Positions 44,146 to 55,165 of a DNA stretch of 64,000 nucleotides are shown piece after piece. The notes under the pieces were generated by a model. The model saw only the letters and a list, made by a program, of their open reading frames with translations. It had not been told where the DNA came from and did not search any database. The DNA lies in the NCBI GenBank assembly GCA_947561585.1, contig CANNZV010000513.1:714558-778557 (forward strand), read 5' to 3'. The stretch's first letter is position 1. Every line of letters starts with the position of its first letter. The translations under genes were made by a program, and so were the position numbers. This stretch comes from Caprella mutica. Taxonomy: Eukaryota > Arthropoda > Malacostraca > Amphipoda > Caprellidae.

Positions 44146-44838
44146 ACTGACCCAAACGCTAAATCTTTATTATACAAACACAATAATTATATTATTGTTT
44201 CTAGGTACAAATTCATTTTAATTAAACTGACGAAAGTAATCAGAGAATAAGATCAGGTTTCATGGAAACTGTGTTTTTGATGAATATTCTGACTTTTCTT
44301 TCCCGATGCCTGACTGGATAAAAAGCCGCCAAATGACATATTACCTTCTAATAACAACAACCATCTATGATATCTTTTCAATCGCGAGCAAGCATCATTC
44401 CCGGGGATTATAGGCTTATTATATTAACAATTGTTTCTAATTCTCCTCTCACGGATGAGATTATAACAAAGATATTATTTCTTTATGGAGAATTAAGTAA
44501 GTACATGTAAAGAATTCAGTTTATTCTGCAGTGTGAGGTATTGCAGAAATTGCAATAAGAGATATATAGTATAAGTGTATATATATATAAATGGATATTC
44601 AATTGATATATTGACTATTGAATATAATAAAATTGATATTAAATTATTTAATATTTTTCTTTGTTTATGTTAGCAACTCAAACAGTTTTATTGTTTGATT
44701 ATATTTTTTACTCATTTTTTTCTGTTTAGTTTCAATGGCGTGAAATTCAATAGGCGAAATAAAAACTTTTTATTTATAATGTATCAAACTGCCTATCAAA
44801 AGCCTACCTTATTTATTATATTTACCATGTTTCAAATA
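44146..44838. other. AT-rich unique DNA
   Basis: A short (TA)n run near 44577-44590. No gene or element seen. Confidence 0.4.
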
Positions 44839-45021
44839 GGGTAAGTTCCAAGTTATTGGAAGGTTCCACATTTTCGATCGTGCAAGAAAAATTTGCTTCA
44901 ATCGGTATCCATGATACCTGCAGGTATCATGATACCAATTAAGATAAAAGTTAGGTGATAATTATTATATTTTTTTTCTTAAACGATGTTGAACATTTAT
45001 CTGGTAACTTGAACATACACT
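44839..45021. mobile_element. F1 miniature inverted-repeat element
   Basis: Left GGGTAAGTTCCAAGTTATTG with GGTTCCACATTTTCGATCGT. The right arm is degenerate (AACGATGTTGAACATT, TGGTAACTTGAACATACACT). The loop has a clean GGTATCCATGATACCTGCAG palindrome. Confidence 0.85.
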
Positions 45022-45436
45022 ATATCAAAACCCTCTCTTAAAACTACAGAAAGCCTTTCCTGCCTACCTTTTTCTTGGCAAGAAATGATTGTCGATGTCT
45101 GCTCTCAAGAAGGAACCACAGAGCTGTTTGCTCTTTGCTAATCAATCATGCCGTGTTTACTCCTCTCATTTACCATTCAAAAATAGTGTGCCGCTATAAA
45201 AGCGATGTTTGTTATCCTTGGAATGGTGAAACCACAGCCTGTGTTGTTTTTCCCCTAGCAGTGGGAAGGGGATGCTTGAAGACAAACCCTTGGCTTGTTT
45301 TAAGGGCTAGTAGGCAACTTTTTTTATTCTAATGGGTAAAGTCACACAGCAACTTTATGTACATTCATTTAAATGTTAATTAACTTATAAACATCAATAA
45401 TATAATAACATTGAAGCCTTAATAAATTTATAAATT
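45022..45436. other. Unique DNA
   Basis: An 85-codon plus frame (45075-45332) is Cys- and Arg-rich with no recognisable domain. Not called. Confidence 0.35.
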
Positions 45437-45451
45437 ACGCCATCTAGCGGT
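45437..45451 (-). promoter_or_regulatory. CTCF-like site 1
   Basis: ACGCCATCTAGCGGT; its complement contains CCGCTAGATGGCG, close to the CCASYAGRKGGCR core bound by the insulator protein CTCF in animals. An identical 15-mer lies 85 bp downstream. Binding is inferred from the motif alone. Confidence 0.4.
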
Positions 45452-45521
45452 GAAAACGTCAATCTCCGTGAGTGCGTTTGTCACGTTTGTGTTCATAATA
45501 TTTGTCACCAAATCTGTAGCA

Positions 45522-45536
45522 ACGCCATCTAGCGGT
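45522..45536 (-). promoter_or_regulatory. CTCF-like site 2
   Basis: Second exact copy of ACGCCATCTAGCGGT in the same orientation. The DNA between the two copies is not otherwise duplicated, so this is not simply a tandem repeat. Confidence 0.4.
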
Positions 45537-45898
45537 ACAACTGACTATTTATCCGTTTAACCCTAATTTAGCAGCCGTTTCATTGAATTAAATTGCATAA
45601 TTTCTATAATAGGTACAGATAATATTTGTCAATTAGTTAATAAAAGGAATCAAGGACGAATTTGCAGTGGGTATTTAAAAACTATAATTGAGAAACAACT
45701 ATTAAGCTCAATACTATTAATAATTGCCTCCATATCTGTATTCTTTCACAGAAAAGCCTGGGAAAAGTTTGACGTTATTGTTCTTCTTCGTATGAAAGAT
45801 TTTCTTGTCTCTATAGGGAAAAATGAAAGACCATTTAGCAGTTAATAAAATCCCAAGGCAGCAAAACACTTCAGTGTACCAAACACTTACAGTTTAAA
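45537..45898. other. AT-rich unique DNA
   Basis: Nothing recognised. Confidence 0.4.
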
Positions 45899-46835
45899 AT
45901 ATTAGAGGTTATTTAAACTCTGTGTTGAAGGTTTGTTCAGTTTTCAAGCTTTCGAATAGAAAGATTTCTATTCATCATCAGGAGAAGGGTGGAAAACCTG
46001 GACCTGACAATGAATTTTATGACCAATGGTTGTATGTTGGATACCGTCTTTCTATTTCAGATATATATCCTAAAGTTTATTAATATTAATTAATCTATTG
46101 AATATTAAAATATGAGACGAAAATTAGAGAGATTTTTTGTTACTATCTATATAGCTATTGCTGACTACATTAATTCTCTAGAATAATTATTGCTTTAATT
46201 ATTCTACTTTCCATATATCTGTAACAAAATCAAGTGTGTTTTATTGTTCTCAAGTGATTTCTTGTTTCTGTGTATGTCCTCTATTACTAATGCGTTACTT
46301 GTTGCTATATGCGTGTCCTCTTGATCCTAAGTGTGTCCTGTTTATCCTATGTGTGTCCTATTGATCCCATGTGTGTCCTTTTAATCCTATGTGTCCTATT
46401 AATCCTATCAAGATGACACGCATATAGCAACAAGTAACGCATTAGTAATAGAGGACATACACAGAAACAAGAAAACACTTGAGAACAATAAAACACACTT
46501 GATTTTGTTACAGATATATGGAAAGTAGAATAATTAAAGGAATAATTATTCTAGAGAATTAATGTGGTAAGAAATAGCTATATAGGTAGTAACAAAAAAT
46601 CTCTCTAATTTTTGTCTCATATTTTAATATTTAATAGATTAATTAACACTAATAAACTTTAGGTTAGATAGCTGAAATAGAAAGACGGTATCCAACATAC
46701 AACCATTGGTCATGAAATTCATTGTCAGGTCCAGGTTTTCCACCCTTCTCCTGATGATGAATAGAAATCTTTCTATTCGAAAGCTTGAAAACTGAAAAAA
46801 ACCTTCAACACAGAGTTTAAATAACCTCTAATATT
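45899..46835. mobile_element. 0.94-kb foldback element, arms about 410 bp
   Basis: The two halves are inverted copies from ATATTAGAGGTTATTTAAAC to GTTTAAATAACCTCTAATAT. They agree closely through CATCATCAGGAGAAGGGTGG, GGTTGTATGTTGGATACCGT, AATTATTCTACTTTCCATAT and TTACTAATGCGTTACTTGTT or complements. The loop (about 46318-46410) is a tandem repeat of about 20 bp built on TGTGTCCTATTGATCCTA. The TTTCGAATAGAAAGATTTCT and ATTCATCATCAGGAG part recurs at 43345-43430. I recall similar CCTGATGATGAATAG tails from Penelope-like element ends, but that is unverified. No open frame. Confidence 0.9.
46318..46412. repeat. About 20-bp repeat in the foldback loop, 4-5 copies
   Basis: Imperfect TGTGTCCTATTGATCCTA units sit exactly between the two arms of the foldback element. 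Confidence 0.75.
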
Positions 46836-48442
46836 ATGGATTTCCCGTAGAGTATGAATCTTTTCAATCACTTACAGTCTAATAGTGTAAAAACATTCTG
46901 ATGCATGTATGTATAATAGCCTTATAATGTTATTAAAGTAATTCAGAAAGAGTAATAGCTATAAGAGTTACTAAATGCAATGTTTTGATTACATTTTTGA
47001 TGCACGGTATCAAAATAAAAAGATATTTTTGTTCTAAATTCTACCTCAGGCAAATTAAAAACAAGAACATGGTTCATCATCTGAATTTACATTAATAATT
47101 ATCCCTGTTTATTCTGGTTTAACAAACATTATAATCTTATTATTCGGAATGAATATTCGACTTAAATGTGGCTTCTCTAATTTCAAATTCTAATTCAATA
47201 TCTTTAATAAAAATTAGGTAAATAAATAGAAGTGTACAGCTACGAAAAATGAAATTTTTTCGACAAAAAATCAAATCTTAAGTATTTTATCGTTATTTTA
47301 AATGTTAACCTATTTTATATTTCAACATTTTTTATCACCTACTATATCTAACGTTAAGTAAAAATTTAACAACTGTAAGATAGGGTTATTTCCAAATTAT
47401 CGAACTGATAGTCATATTGAGAAGGTTGGCAACACTGGATGGTTGGATCTGTGCGGGTTGTGACCTCTTCTTCGTGTGTCTCTGGCCATTTTGAAACTGT
47501 GTTCGAAGTGTGTGTAGAAGTAGATTTTTGCTACTTGCCTAAAGTTAGGCAGTGAAAGTACCTACTTGGTCTACTAGCGTTAGGTTACTGTGGAAGTACC
47601 TAACATGATGTTTAATTACTCTGTTATAGCACGCTAGCTGAGGTTTGTATTTTTTATTTGCCTTATATTATTTGCCTCATATTTTGCCTCAGGTCCTCTC
47701 CAAGCAAGTTTTTTTTTATTATTTAAATCAATGTGGCTATAGTGTTTCTTATCATTTAGCTGTAAACCCCATGCAATTTGATAGCATATTATTAATTTTA
47801 TATGGTTTCAAAGATCTTATAATCAAAACTCTACAAAACCTATTCTATTTCCGGCTTACTAATTTTCAGTCTAAAGAACCTAAAGAAAAAGAATGTACAC
47901 CATTTGTTTTGAATGCCAACTAGGTTTTAGGTATAATAAATACATTTAATATTCGTGTAAAGGTATAAAATTAGATAAACTTATTATAGAAATGCTTATA
48001 TACTTTAGGAAACAATTAATATCTTAAACGAAGGCCGAAAACGCATTGTTTGTTTATAAAATTCAAATTTGAAATCAAAACAAAGAGTGTGCAATCTTCT
48101 TCTTCAGCGTCAGGTTAGTGATTCGCTCAATTGTTGCACACAGAGTATTAAAAACTTTAAAGGCAAATATTAAAACATATACTGAACAAAACTGTATGCG
48201 GTTTGCAGAATAATGATCGTAGACCTTAGTTCTATAATATTTTGTAATAAACTCATTTTTTCCTGGAGCCTGGAGAGGACCTTCAACCCCAGAGAATTTG
48301 TCGTGCATTAAGGGTGCTAGAGTTGTCACATCACGGTTCTGTGGTCACAACCAAGGTGGGCGTTGGGGAGGCTGTAGGAGTAGGTTGGAGACCGTGTTAG
48401 AGCTCTGTTAACTCGCAATGCTTTGCTTTTTCTGACTAACCG
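46836..48442. other. Unique DNA; possible half F1 end near 47391
   Basis: GGGTTATTTCCAAATTATCGAACTG-like sequence at 47391-47415 could be a lone F1 left end. TTGGCAACACTGG follows at 47426. A 92-codon plus frame (47645-47923) and an 84-codon minus frame (48075-48329) have no recognisable domain. Confidence 0.4.
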
Positions 48443-48463
48443 GTGATGTCACAGTGACATCAC
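48443..48463. promoter_or_regulatory. 21-bp perfect palindrome with CRE-like halves
   Basis: GTGATGTCAC, a central A, then GTGACATCAC. Each half includes TGATGTCA or TGACATCA, close to the ATF/CREB site TGACGTCA. A regulatory role is only a guess. Confidence 0.3.
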
Positions 48464-48490
48464 TGCATCAGCTCTAAGAGCTGGCAATTA

Positions 48491-48648
48491 GGTTGCTCTT
48501 ACACGGATGGTACCACGTTTTCGATCATATAAGGAAAAAATATAAAATTATTATTATTTTACTTTTATTTAAAGATAAATAATAACTCTATAATTTTTTA
48601 CTCGCGAGATCGAAAACGTGGTATTGTTCAATAATTTGAAGCCTACAT
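48491..48648. mobile_element. F1 miniature inverted-repeat element, outer ends lost
   Basis: Inner arms GTACCACGTTTTCGATCATA and GAGATCGAAAACGTGGTATT are near-perfect; the outer GGGTAAG parts are decayed (left TTGCTCTTACACG, right TTTGAAGCCTACAT). Confidence 0.8.
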
Positions 48649-48677
48649 TGATTTTATGAATCACATTGCATGGTCAT

Positions 48678-49533
48678 TTACAGTATCCGTTATACACACA
48701 GAGTAATAACTGTAGGTTACAGTATCAGTTATACGGAACACTGACAATTGGGCCCACAATAATTGAGTCCTAAGAAAAATAAGCTCAAAGCTAAGACAAT
48801 TTTTTATAGACTCAATTTGTCATGGGGCCAATTGTCTTATAGAGGTTTCAGTATCAGTTATATCTTAGGTTTCAGTATCAGTTATACAGGTCAATAACTG
48901 TAGTTTTCAGTATCAGTTATACAGGGCAATAACTGCAGGTTACAGTATCAGTTATACAGAGCAATAACTGTAGGTTACAGTATCAGTTATACAGGGCAAT
49001 AACTGTAGGTTACAGTATCAGTTATACAGAGCAATGACTGTAGGTTACAGTATCAGTTATACAGAGCAATGACTGTAGGTTACAGTATCAGTTATACAGG
49101 GCAATAACTGCAGGTTTCAGTATCAGTTATACAGGCTAATAACTGTAGGTTACAGTATCAGTTATACAGGGCAATAACTGTAGGTTTCAGTATCAGTTAT
49201 ACAGAGCAATAACTGTAGGTTACAGTATCAGTTATACAGGGCAATAACTGAAGGTTACAGTATCAGTTATACAGAGCAATGACTGTAGGTTACAGTATCA
49301 GTTATACAGGGCAATAACTGTAGTTTTCAGTATCAGTTATACAGGTCAATAACTGCAGGTTTCAGTATCAGTTATACAGGCCAATAACTGGAGGTTTCAG
49401 TATCAGTTATACAGGGCAATAACTATAGTTTTCAGTATCAGTTATACAGGCCAATAACTGCAGGTTTCAATATCAGTTATACAGGCTAATAACTGCAGGT
49501 TGCAGTATCAGTTATACAGGGCAATAACTGCAG
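48678..49533. repeat. 35-bp tandem repeat, about 22 copies, interrupted
   Basis: Each unit reads about TTACAGTATCAGTTATACAG then GGCAATAACTGTAGG. Variants are GTTTCAG for GTTACAG, CTGCAGG for CTGTAGG, and AGAGCAATGACTG. After the first two units the array is interrupted by a 94-bp palindrome (48744-48837). Confidence 0.95.
48744..48837. mobile_element. 94-bp palindrome inserted in the 35-bp array
   Basis: GACAATTGGGCCCACAATAA and TTGAGTC at the left pair with GACTCAATTTGTCATGGGGC and CAATTGTC at the right. The interior (AAGCTCAAAGCTAAGACAA) is unrelated to the array. A related single arm lies at 38247-38275. Probably a tiny TIR element. Confidence 0.75.
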
Positions 49534-50454
49534 GTTCAGGTCGCTAACTGCTTCGAATAGTCATTGAAAGCACGGATGTTGTTATCAAGTTCTCGGACTT
49601 TCAATTTGCTAACTTCATTGGGAAGTTAGAGCTGAAAAATGGGCAGCAGGAGAGTGTTAGGTGAAACTGTAATGGAACATATCCAAAGTACAGACCTTAA
49701 CGAGTTTGCCTCTTACCATGCAAGGCTAGAGTTATCTTAACAGTTAGAAACTGCATTATTCTATTTAGATATACAGTTGATTTGCTTACTCTTTTACCTC
49801 TGGCTTAGGGTCAAATAGGGTCATTGTATCACAGCGATGATAGGGTTGAGATTTGCCTTTCATAATTGATTCACATTATTCAATGAAACGTAAAAATTTC
49901 AAACGTGCTGGAAAAGTAGATTTATTATAAATGAAATGATCGCAGAAATCTGCTCTGTTGAAGGAATAAAATCTTGTGCCTATTTTGAATATTATTGACA
50001 ACATTATGCAATTTTCAGAAGGATAATGTACACAGTACACACCTAACACAAACTAAAAACTGGTTTAGAACTATAAATTTGAAGCTTTGGACTGCCTAGT
50101 GAGTCGCCAGACACAAACTTTAGAAAATTGATGGGGCATTTTGTTTAGAAAAGTTTGCCTCAATGAACGCCAATTTATGTAAAAATCTGCTTCAAATAAA
50201 ATTTGACAATTAAATTACTGATGAAACTCTAAAAAAACATAATAATCATTGTTTCAATGCAAACGAATGTTTTGAAGCTATGCAATCTGAAGTATGTAGT
50301 TACTAAAATATAAATAGACTTATTTATAACCAAGAAATTACATTTTTGATCTAATGTCCATTTTCCAGCTCTTTTTTGACAGTAACTCAAAATGTTTACT
50401 GTGACCAAAACAATTACATCTCAGTTGTGAACTTGTCACTGTTAGTGTGGAAAA
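49534..50454. other. Unique DNA
   Basis: Nothing recognised between the two arrays. Confidence 0.4.
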
Positions 50455-51857
50455 CATGTCTACAGGCCTCATCATCTACAGTGTCTACAGGCCTCATCAT
50501 CTACAGTGTCTACAGGCCTCATCATCTACAGTATCTAAAGGCCTCATCATCTACAGTGTCTACAGGCCTCATCATCTACAGTGTCTACAGGCCTCATCAT
50601 CTACAGTGTCTACAGGCCTCATCATCTACAGTGTCTGCAGGCCTCATCATCTACAGTGTCTACAGGCCTCATCATCTACAGTGTCTACAGGCCTCACCAT
50701 CTACAGTGTCTACAGGCCTCATCATCTACAGTGTCTATAGGCCTCATCATCTACAGTGTCTATAGGCCTCATCATCTACAGTGTCTACAGGCCTCATCAT
50801 CTACAGTGTCTACAGGCCTCATCATCTACAGTGTCTGCAGGCCTCATCATCTACAGTGTCTACAGGCCTCATCATCTACAGTGTCTACAGGCCTCATCAT
50901 CTACAGTGTCTACAGGCCTCATCATCTACAGTGTCTATAGGCCTCATCATCTACAGTGTCTATAGGCCTCATCATCTACAGTGTCTATAGGCCTCATCAT
51001 CTACAGTGTCTACAGGCCTCATCATCTACAGTGTCTACAGGCCTCATCATCTACAGTGTCTATAGGCCTCATCATCAACAATGTCTACAGGCCTCATCAT
51101 CTACAGTGTCTATAGGCCTCATCATCTACAGTGTCTATAGGCCTCATCATCTACAGTGTCTATAGGCCTCATCATCTACAGTGTCTACAGGCCTCATCAT
51201 CTACAGTGTCTATAGGCCTCATCATCTACAGTGTCTATAGGCCTCATCATCTACAGTGTCTACAAGCCTCATCATCTACAGTGTCTATAGGCCTCATCAT
51301 CTACAGTGTCTATAGGCCTCATCATCTACAGTGTCTATAGGCCTCATCATCTACAGTGTCTATAGGCCTCATCATCTACAGTGTCTATAGGCCTCATCAT
51401 CTACAGTGTCTATAGGCCTCATCATCTACAGTGTCTACAGGCCTCATCATCTACAGTGTCTACAGGCCTCATCATCTACAGTGTCTATAGGCCTCATCAT
51501 CTACAGTGTCTACAAGCCTCATCATCTACAGTGTCTATAGGCCTCATCATCTACAGTGTCTATAGGCCTCATCATCTACAGTGTCTACAGGCCTCATCAT
51601 CTACAGTGTCTACAGGCCTCATCATCTACAGTGTCTATAGGCCTCATCATCTACAGTGTCTACAGGCCTCATCATCTACAGTGTCTACAGGCCTCATCAT
51701 CTACAGTGTCTACAGGCCTCATCATCTACAGTGTCTACAGGCCTCATCATCTATAGTGTCTACAGGCCTCATCATCTACAGTGTCTACAGGCCTCATCAT
51801 CTACAGTGTCTATAGGCTTCATCATCTACAGTGTCTATAGGCCTCATCATCTACAGT
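50455..51857 (-). repeat. 25-bp satellite, inverted array, about 56 copies
   Basis: Same family as 28262-31320 in the opposite orientation: GTCTACAGGCCTCATC then ATCTACAGT. Here the GTCTATAGG variant is frequent (rare in the first array). TACAAGCCTC occurs at about 51261 and 51511, 250 bp (10 units) apart in matching context, marking a segmental duplication within the array. Open plus frames of 60-145 codons are repeat artefacts. Confidence 0.97.
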
Positions 51858-52783
51858 AAAGATTCTTTTCAAATTAGCCACAGTTAACTGTCAAATGTCA
51901 GAGGCAATTTTCAATAATGTTGGCCATTCATAAGTCATGTTTTGAAGCTTCTGTCATTTCAGAACAATTTTGACAACCATTCTCCTTTTGAAGTCTAATA
52001 AGAGATACCAATCATACGATTTGCTGGTGCAATGCTTTGAAAGAGTTCATACTGTAGATAATATTCAGTTTGATAAATAATTTCCACCACATATATATTC
52101 TGAATCTAATTTTATTGAGTTATTTTCAATATGTCATTGTATGAAAAGCAAAAATAAAAATCACTAATTGCTATTTCAATTCAGGATGTTTTTGAAAGGC
52201 AATTTTTAGTGATGCAGCGAAATAAAAGTTCAAAGAATATTCTACTTCATGTGACTTTTGACATGCAGTTCTTATGCACTTTGGAAGTTCGTTCATGATG
52301 CATTATTTTAAAATGCTCCCAAATGAAAGTTCGTTCACTGCATCCAAAATTCCGGAAATTAGATTTCCAGCGAATGAAAAAAGAGTTTAAAAAGTGTATC
52401 GAATTTAGCAGAAGGTATAGATTGCGTGCCAAGCTTCCGGGGGATTTTAAGCAATATCTCTCCCGTGGGCATAGACCCTCTGCCGCCTTGGATGTCTTAA
52501 GATAACATTTTAAACCTAGCACATTCAAAGGCAGGCTATGTGTAGGACGAGTTCATTACTTTACAATTTTAGGGCATCCAGAGAAGTTTCAGTCGGTGTT
52601 TAGAGGCTTGGGCCTCTCAAATTATAGAGTCGAATGCTGGTCGGGTTTTCGAAGTGACATTTATGCTCTTCTCCGTCCCATGCGTCACTATTAGCGGATT
52701 ATATGCCGGACATTGCCTTCTAAACGATACTGTCTACTCGTTCTAAAATTAGGAAATGTGTAATGTTGACTCTATTTAGTGGA
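51858..52783. other. Unique DNA
   Basis: 52247-52740 is less AT-rich. Overlapping frames on both strands (52247-52528 minus, 93 codons; 52323-52505 plus, 60 codons) have no recognisable domain. Confidence 0.35.
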
Positions 52784-52919
52784 GGGTTAGTTACGAATTA
52801 GCGATCAGATCCACCTCTTCGATCATATAAGAAAAATCTATATAATAAATATTTAATTTTATCGTTTTTTCTTTAAAGACCGAACATGTGAATCTGATCG
52901 ATAATTCGTAACTTACCCT
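52784..52919. mobile_element. F1 miniature inverted-repeat element, short
   Basis: Left GGGTTAGTTACGAATTAGCG with CCACCTCTTCGATCATATAA; right AGACCGAACATGTGAATCTG and GATAATTCGTAACTTACCCT. 136 bp. Confidence 0.92.
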
Positions 52920-53220
52920 GTGGAAAAAAGATCAGGTTTAAAAAGAATATCTGTTGTAACACATACCAGTCTCAGATAGCTGACTGTAAGTGAAGTTAAA
53001 CTTTAATATCATTTTAAAATTAAACATGTATATTTGTTATATTTGGCAAATGTCTTCAAATATTATGAAATTTTAATTATTCGACATTTAATTTAATAAT
53101 TTAATTGTTTTTATAATATTATTATTAAATAATTTGTTCTTTTTTTCGTTATAAAATTACGATTTTCACGAAACCAACGAATTTCAACTACTTACATGCA
53201 TGAACTTAACTGAAAAACCC
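52920..53220. other. AT-rich unique DNA
   Basis: Nothing recognised. Confidence 0.4.
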
Positions 53221-53461
53221 AGTTTTCTATCGGTGATTACAATCGATGATAAAAAGATCATCTATCTACGACAATAAATGATTAGACTAAAATACAATAG
53301 TAATTTATCATAAATTTAAAACACTTTCAGTCTATTGTCTTTCGTCGGACATTCACAACATAAAATCCTGAGGATAATGTCTTTATTATGATATTTTACG
53401 ATAAAATACCATCAATATTTACCGTAATGGACAATAACAGACGATCTGACGATTGTAAATT
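53221..53461 (+). mobile_element. F2 miniature element
   Basis: From CTATCGGTGATTACAATCGA through TTCGTCGGACATTCACAACA and ATATTTACCGTAATGGACAA to CGATCTGACGATTGTAAATT and GCGACT. The outermost left end is missing. Confidence 0.93.
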
Positions 53462-54117
53462 TAGCGACTTAAAATGTTATTGTATATTCAAAGATATTAA
53501 AAATTATGCCGTGAAAGGCAGATACATTAATTTGGTTGTTAATAAGTATAAAAACATTTTTATAACAAATTTAGTTCGTTACTTTGAAGACACATGCTAC
53601 TAAGTAAAATAATTATGTATAGAGTAATTCGATGCCACTCTTGTATTTCTTTGTGTGCGTCACATTAGCATAGTTCAAGATGACAATAAACAACCTACCC
53701 AATTACTTCCATACAAAACAAATGCGCAGGTATTTGAAGTTACTGTGATACTCATCTGTCGCAATTCCTTTGTCTCAATCCATGCGCTACAGACAAGCTA
53801 TTGTCCCATTACCGGGCAAAGTCCTAGCGCATGTCCGTCTGTGTGGTCCTCAGTGGCCCGCTATTCTGGTCACCTAAAATTTGTCACAACAATGCCAAAT
53901 GTTTTTTGGGTCCATTCGTTATGAACAGCCGCGCATCTTAGGTGGTACGACACATCTTTTGTTAGGAATTCTCAATTCAGAAGAAAATTGATTTAGAAAA
54001 GTGTTAGGAACTGTTTTGCTATAACTGTTATCATTAGGGAAATATTAAAGTGATTGAAAGATATGTTATCTTCATAATTCTGACAGTTAAAGGTAGAAAA
54101 TGGCAGTTATTTTGTAG
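53462..54117. other. Unique DNA
   Basis: An 89-codon plus frame (53655-53924) has no recognisable domain. The stretch 53690-53930 is GC-richer than its surroundings. Confidence 0.35.
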
Positions 54118-54525
54118 ATTCATCTTCTGGAAAGACTGGATATGCTAAGCATTTCGAAACAGAGTATTTTTCGACACAAACACAAATCTCGAAGTCATAA
54201 ATTTCTGGAGTTAATACCTCTGAAGCAGGAAGCTTTCGTGAAACCGAGTCATACGGGAGACAACTTTAAGATTTATCGGTGTGTGTATACGGAATATTAT
54301 TTTCGCCCCTATTTCATGGAAGGAGAAGTGATTCCATGGATTGCTACGTATGGAGTAACTTGGTTACAGTCTCTAGCTGTGATGAATGGGCATTTGTCTT
54401 TGCAACCAGAGGTCATATATCATTTCTTTGAAGCCTTTTTCAACACTCATGAATTTTTAGGTGATATGTACTTTAAAATAGTGTTTTTATATCGTCAGTT
54501 TTCTATCGGTGATTATAGTCGATGA
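54118..54525 (+). CDS. Unrecognised open frame, possible exon or element remnant
   Basis: Open from just after a TAG at about 54115; first ATG at 54142, stop at 54525 (127 codons from the ATG). The composition is unlike low-complexity AT-rich frames, with many Phe, Tyr, His and Trp residues, for example YRCVYTEYYFRPYFMEGEV and IATYGVTWLQSLAVMNGHLS. I do not recognise a domain. The last ten or so codons lie inside the F2 copy that starts at 54495, so the natural end of any real coding unit is lost. No clear splice sites or partner exons. It could equally be chance or the remnant of a transposon protein. Confidence 0.2.
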   Translation: MHLLERLDMLSISKQSIFRHKHKSRSHKFLELIPLKQEAFVKPSHTGDNFKIYRCVYTEYYFRPYFMEGEVIPWIATYGVTWLQSLAVMNGHLSLQPEVIYHFFEAFFNTHEFLGDMYFKIVFLYRQFSIGDYSR

Positions 54526-54715
54526 TAAAAAGATCATCTAACTACGACAATAAATGATTAGATGGAAATTATCATAACATTTTTAAAACACTTTCAGTCT
54601 ATCGTCTTTCGTCGGACACTCTTGACGATTTTGTGTATATTATGATATTTTATGGTAAAATACCATCAATATTTACCGTAATGGACAATAACAGACAATC
54701 TGCCGATTGGAAATT
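54495..54715 (+). mobile_element. F2 miniature element
   Basis: From TCAGTTTTCTATCGGTGATT through ATCATCTAACTACGACAATA to CAATCTGCCGATTGGAAATT. A short deletion after AAATGATTAGA removes the ACAATAGTAATT block. Confidence 0.92.
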
Positions 54716-54959
54716 TTTAAGCTCGGTATAGTTTATTTGTATGGAGAAAATTATTTTTTTGTTGACCTTCAAAAAACTGTTTTTTTTCGTCCTTTTCTCG
54801 TTGATAATCAAACGGTCTCTCGGTTTCGAATTATCAGGACTATAGTTTTCGGTCGCATTTTCTTTTTTTTCTTTTTGAAGCTGAACAAACAATTACTAAT
54901 CGAGTTATTAAATCAAATTGATTGTCACGAAGAAAGAAAAAACAGATTGGAACACAATT
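54716..54959. other. AT-rich DNA
   Basis: Frames of 80-96 codons on both strands are dominated by T- and A-runs. No gene called. Confidence 0.4.
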
Positions 54960-55165
54960 GGGTAAGTTCCAAGTTATCGAACAGTTCCACATTTTAGGAC
55001 ACGTAGAGAATGTATACAAAGATTATTATCAAACTCTTATTTTAATTGGTATCGATGATACAAGAGGTATCATGGATACCAATTGAAATAAACTGTTTTA
55101 TAATAATCATTAAAATTTCCACATATGACCGAAAATGAAACTGTCCGATAATTCAGAACTTACCC
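54960..55165. mobile_element. F1 miniature inverted-repeat element
   Basis: Left GGGTAAGTTCCAAGTTATCG with CAGTTCCACATTTTAGGACA; right TGACCGAAAATGAAACTGTC and GATAATTCAGAACTTACCC. The loop has a GGTATCGATGATAC...GTATCATGGATACC palindrome. Confidence 0.93.
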
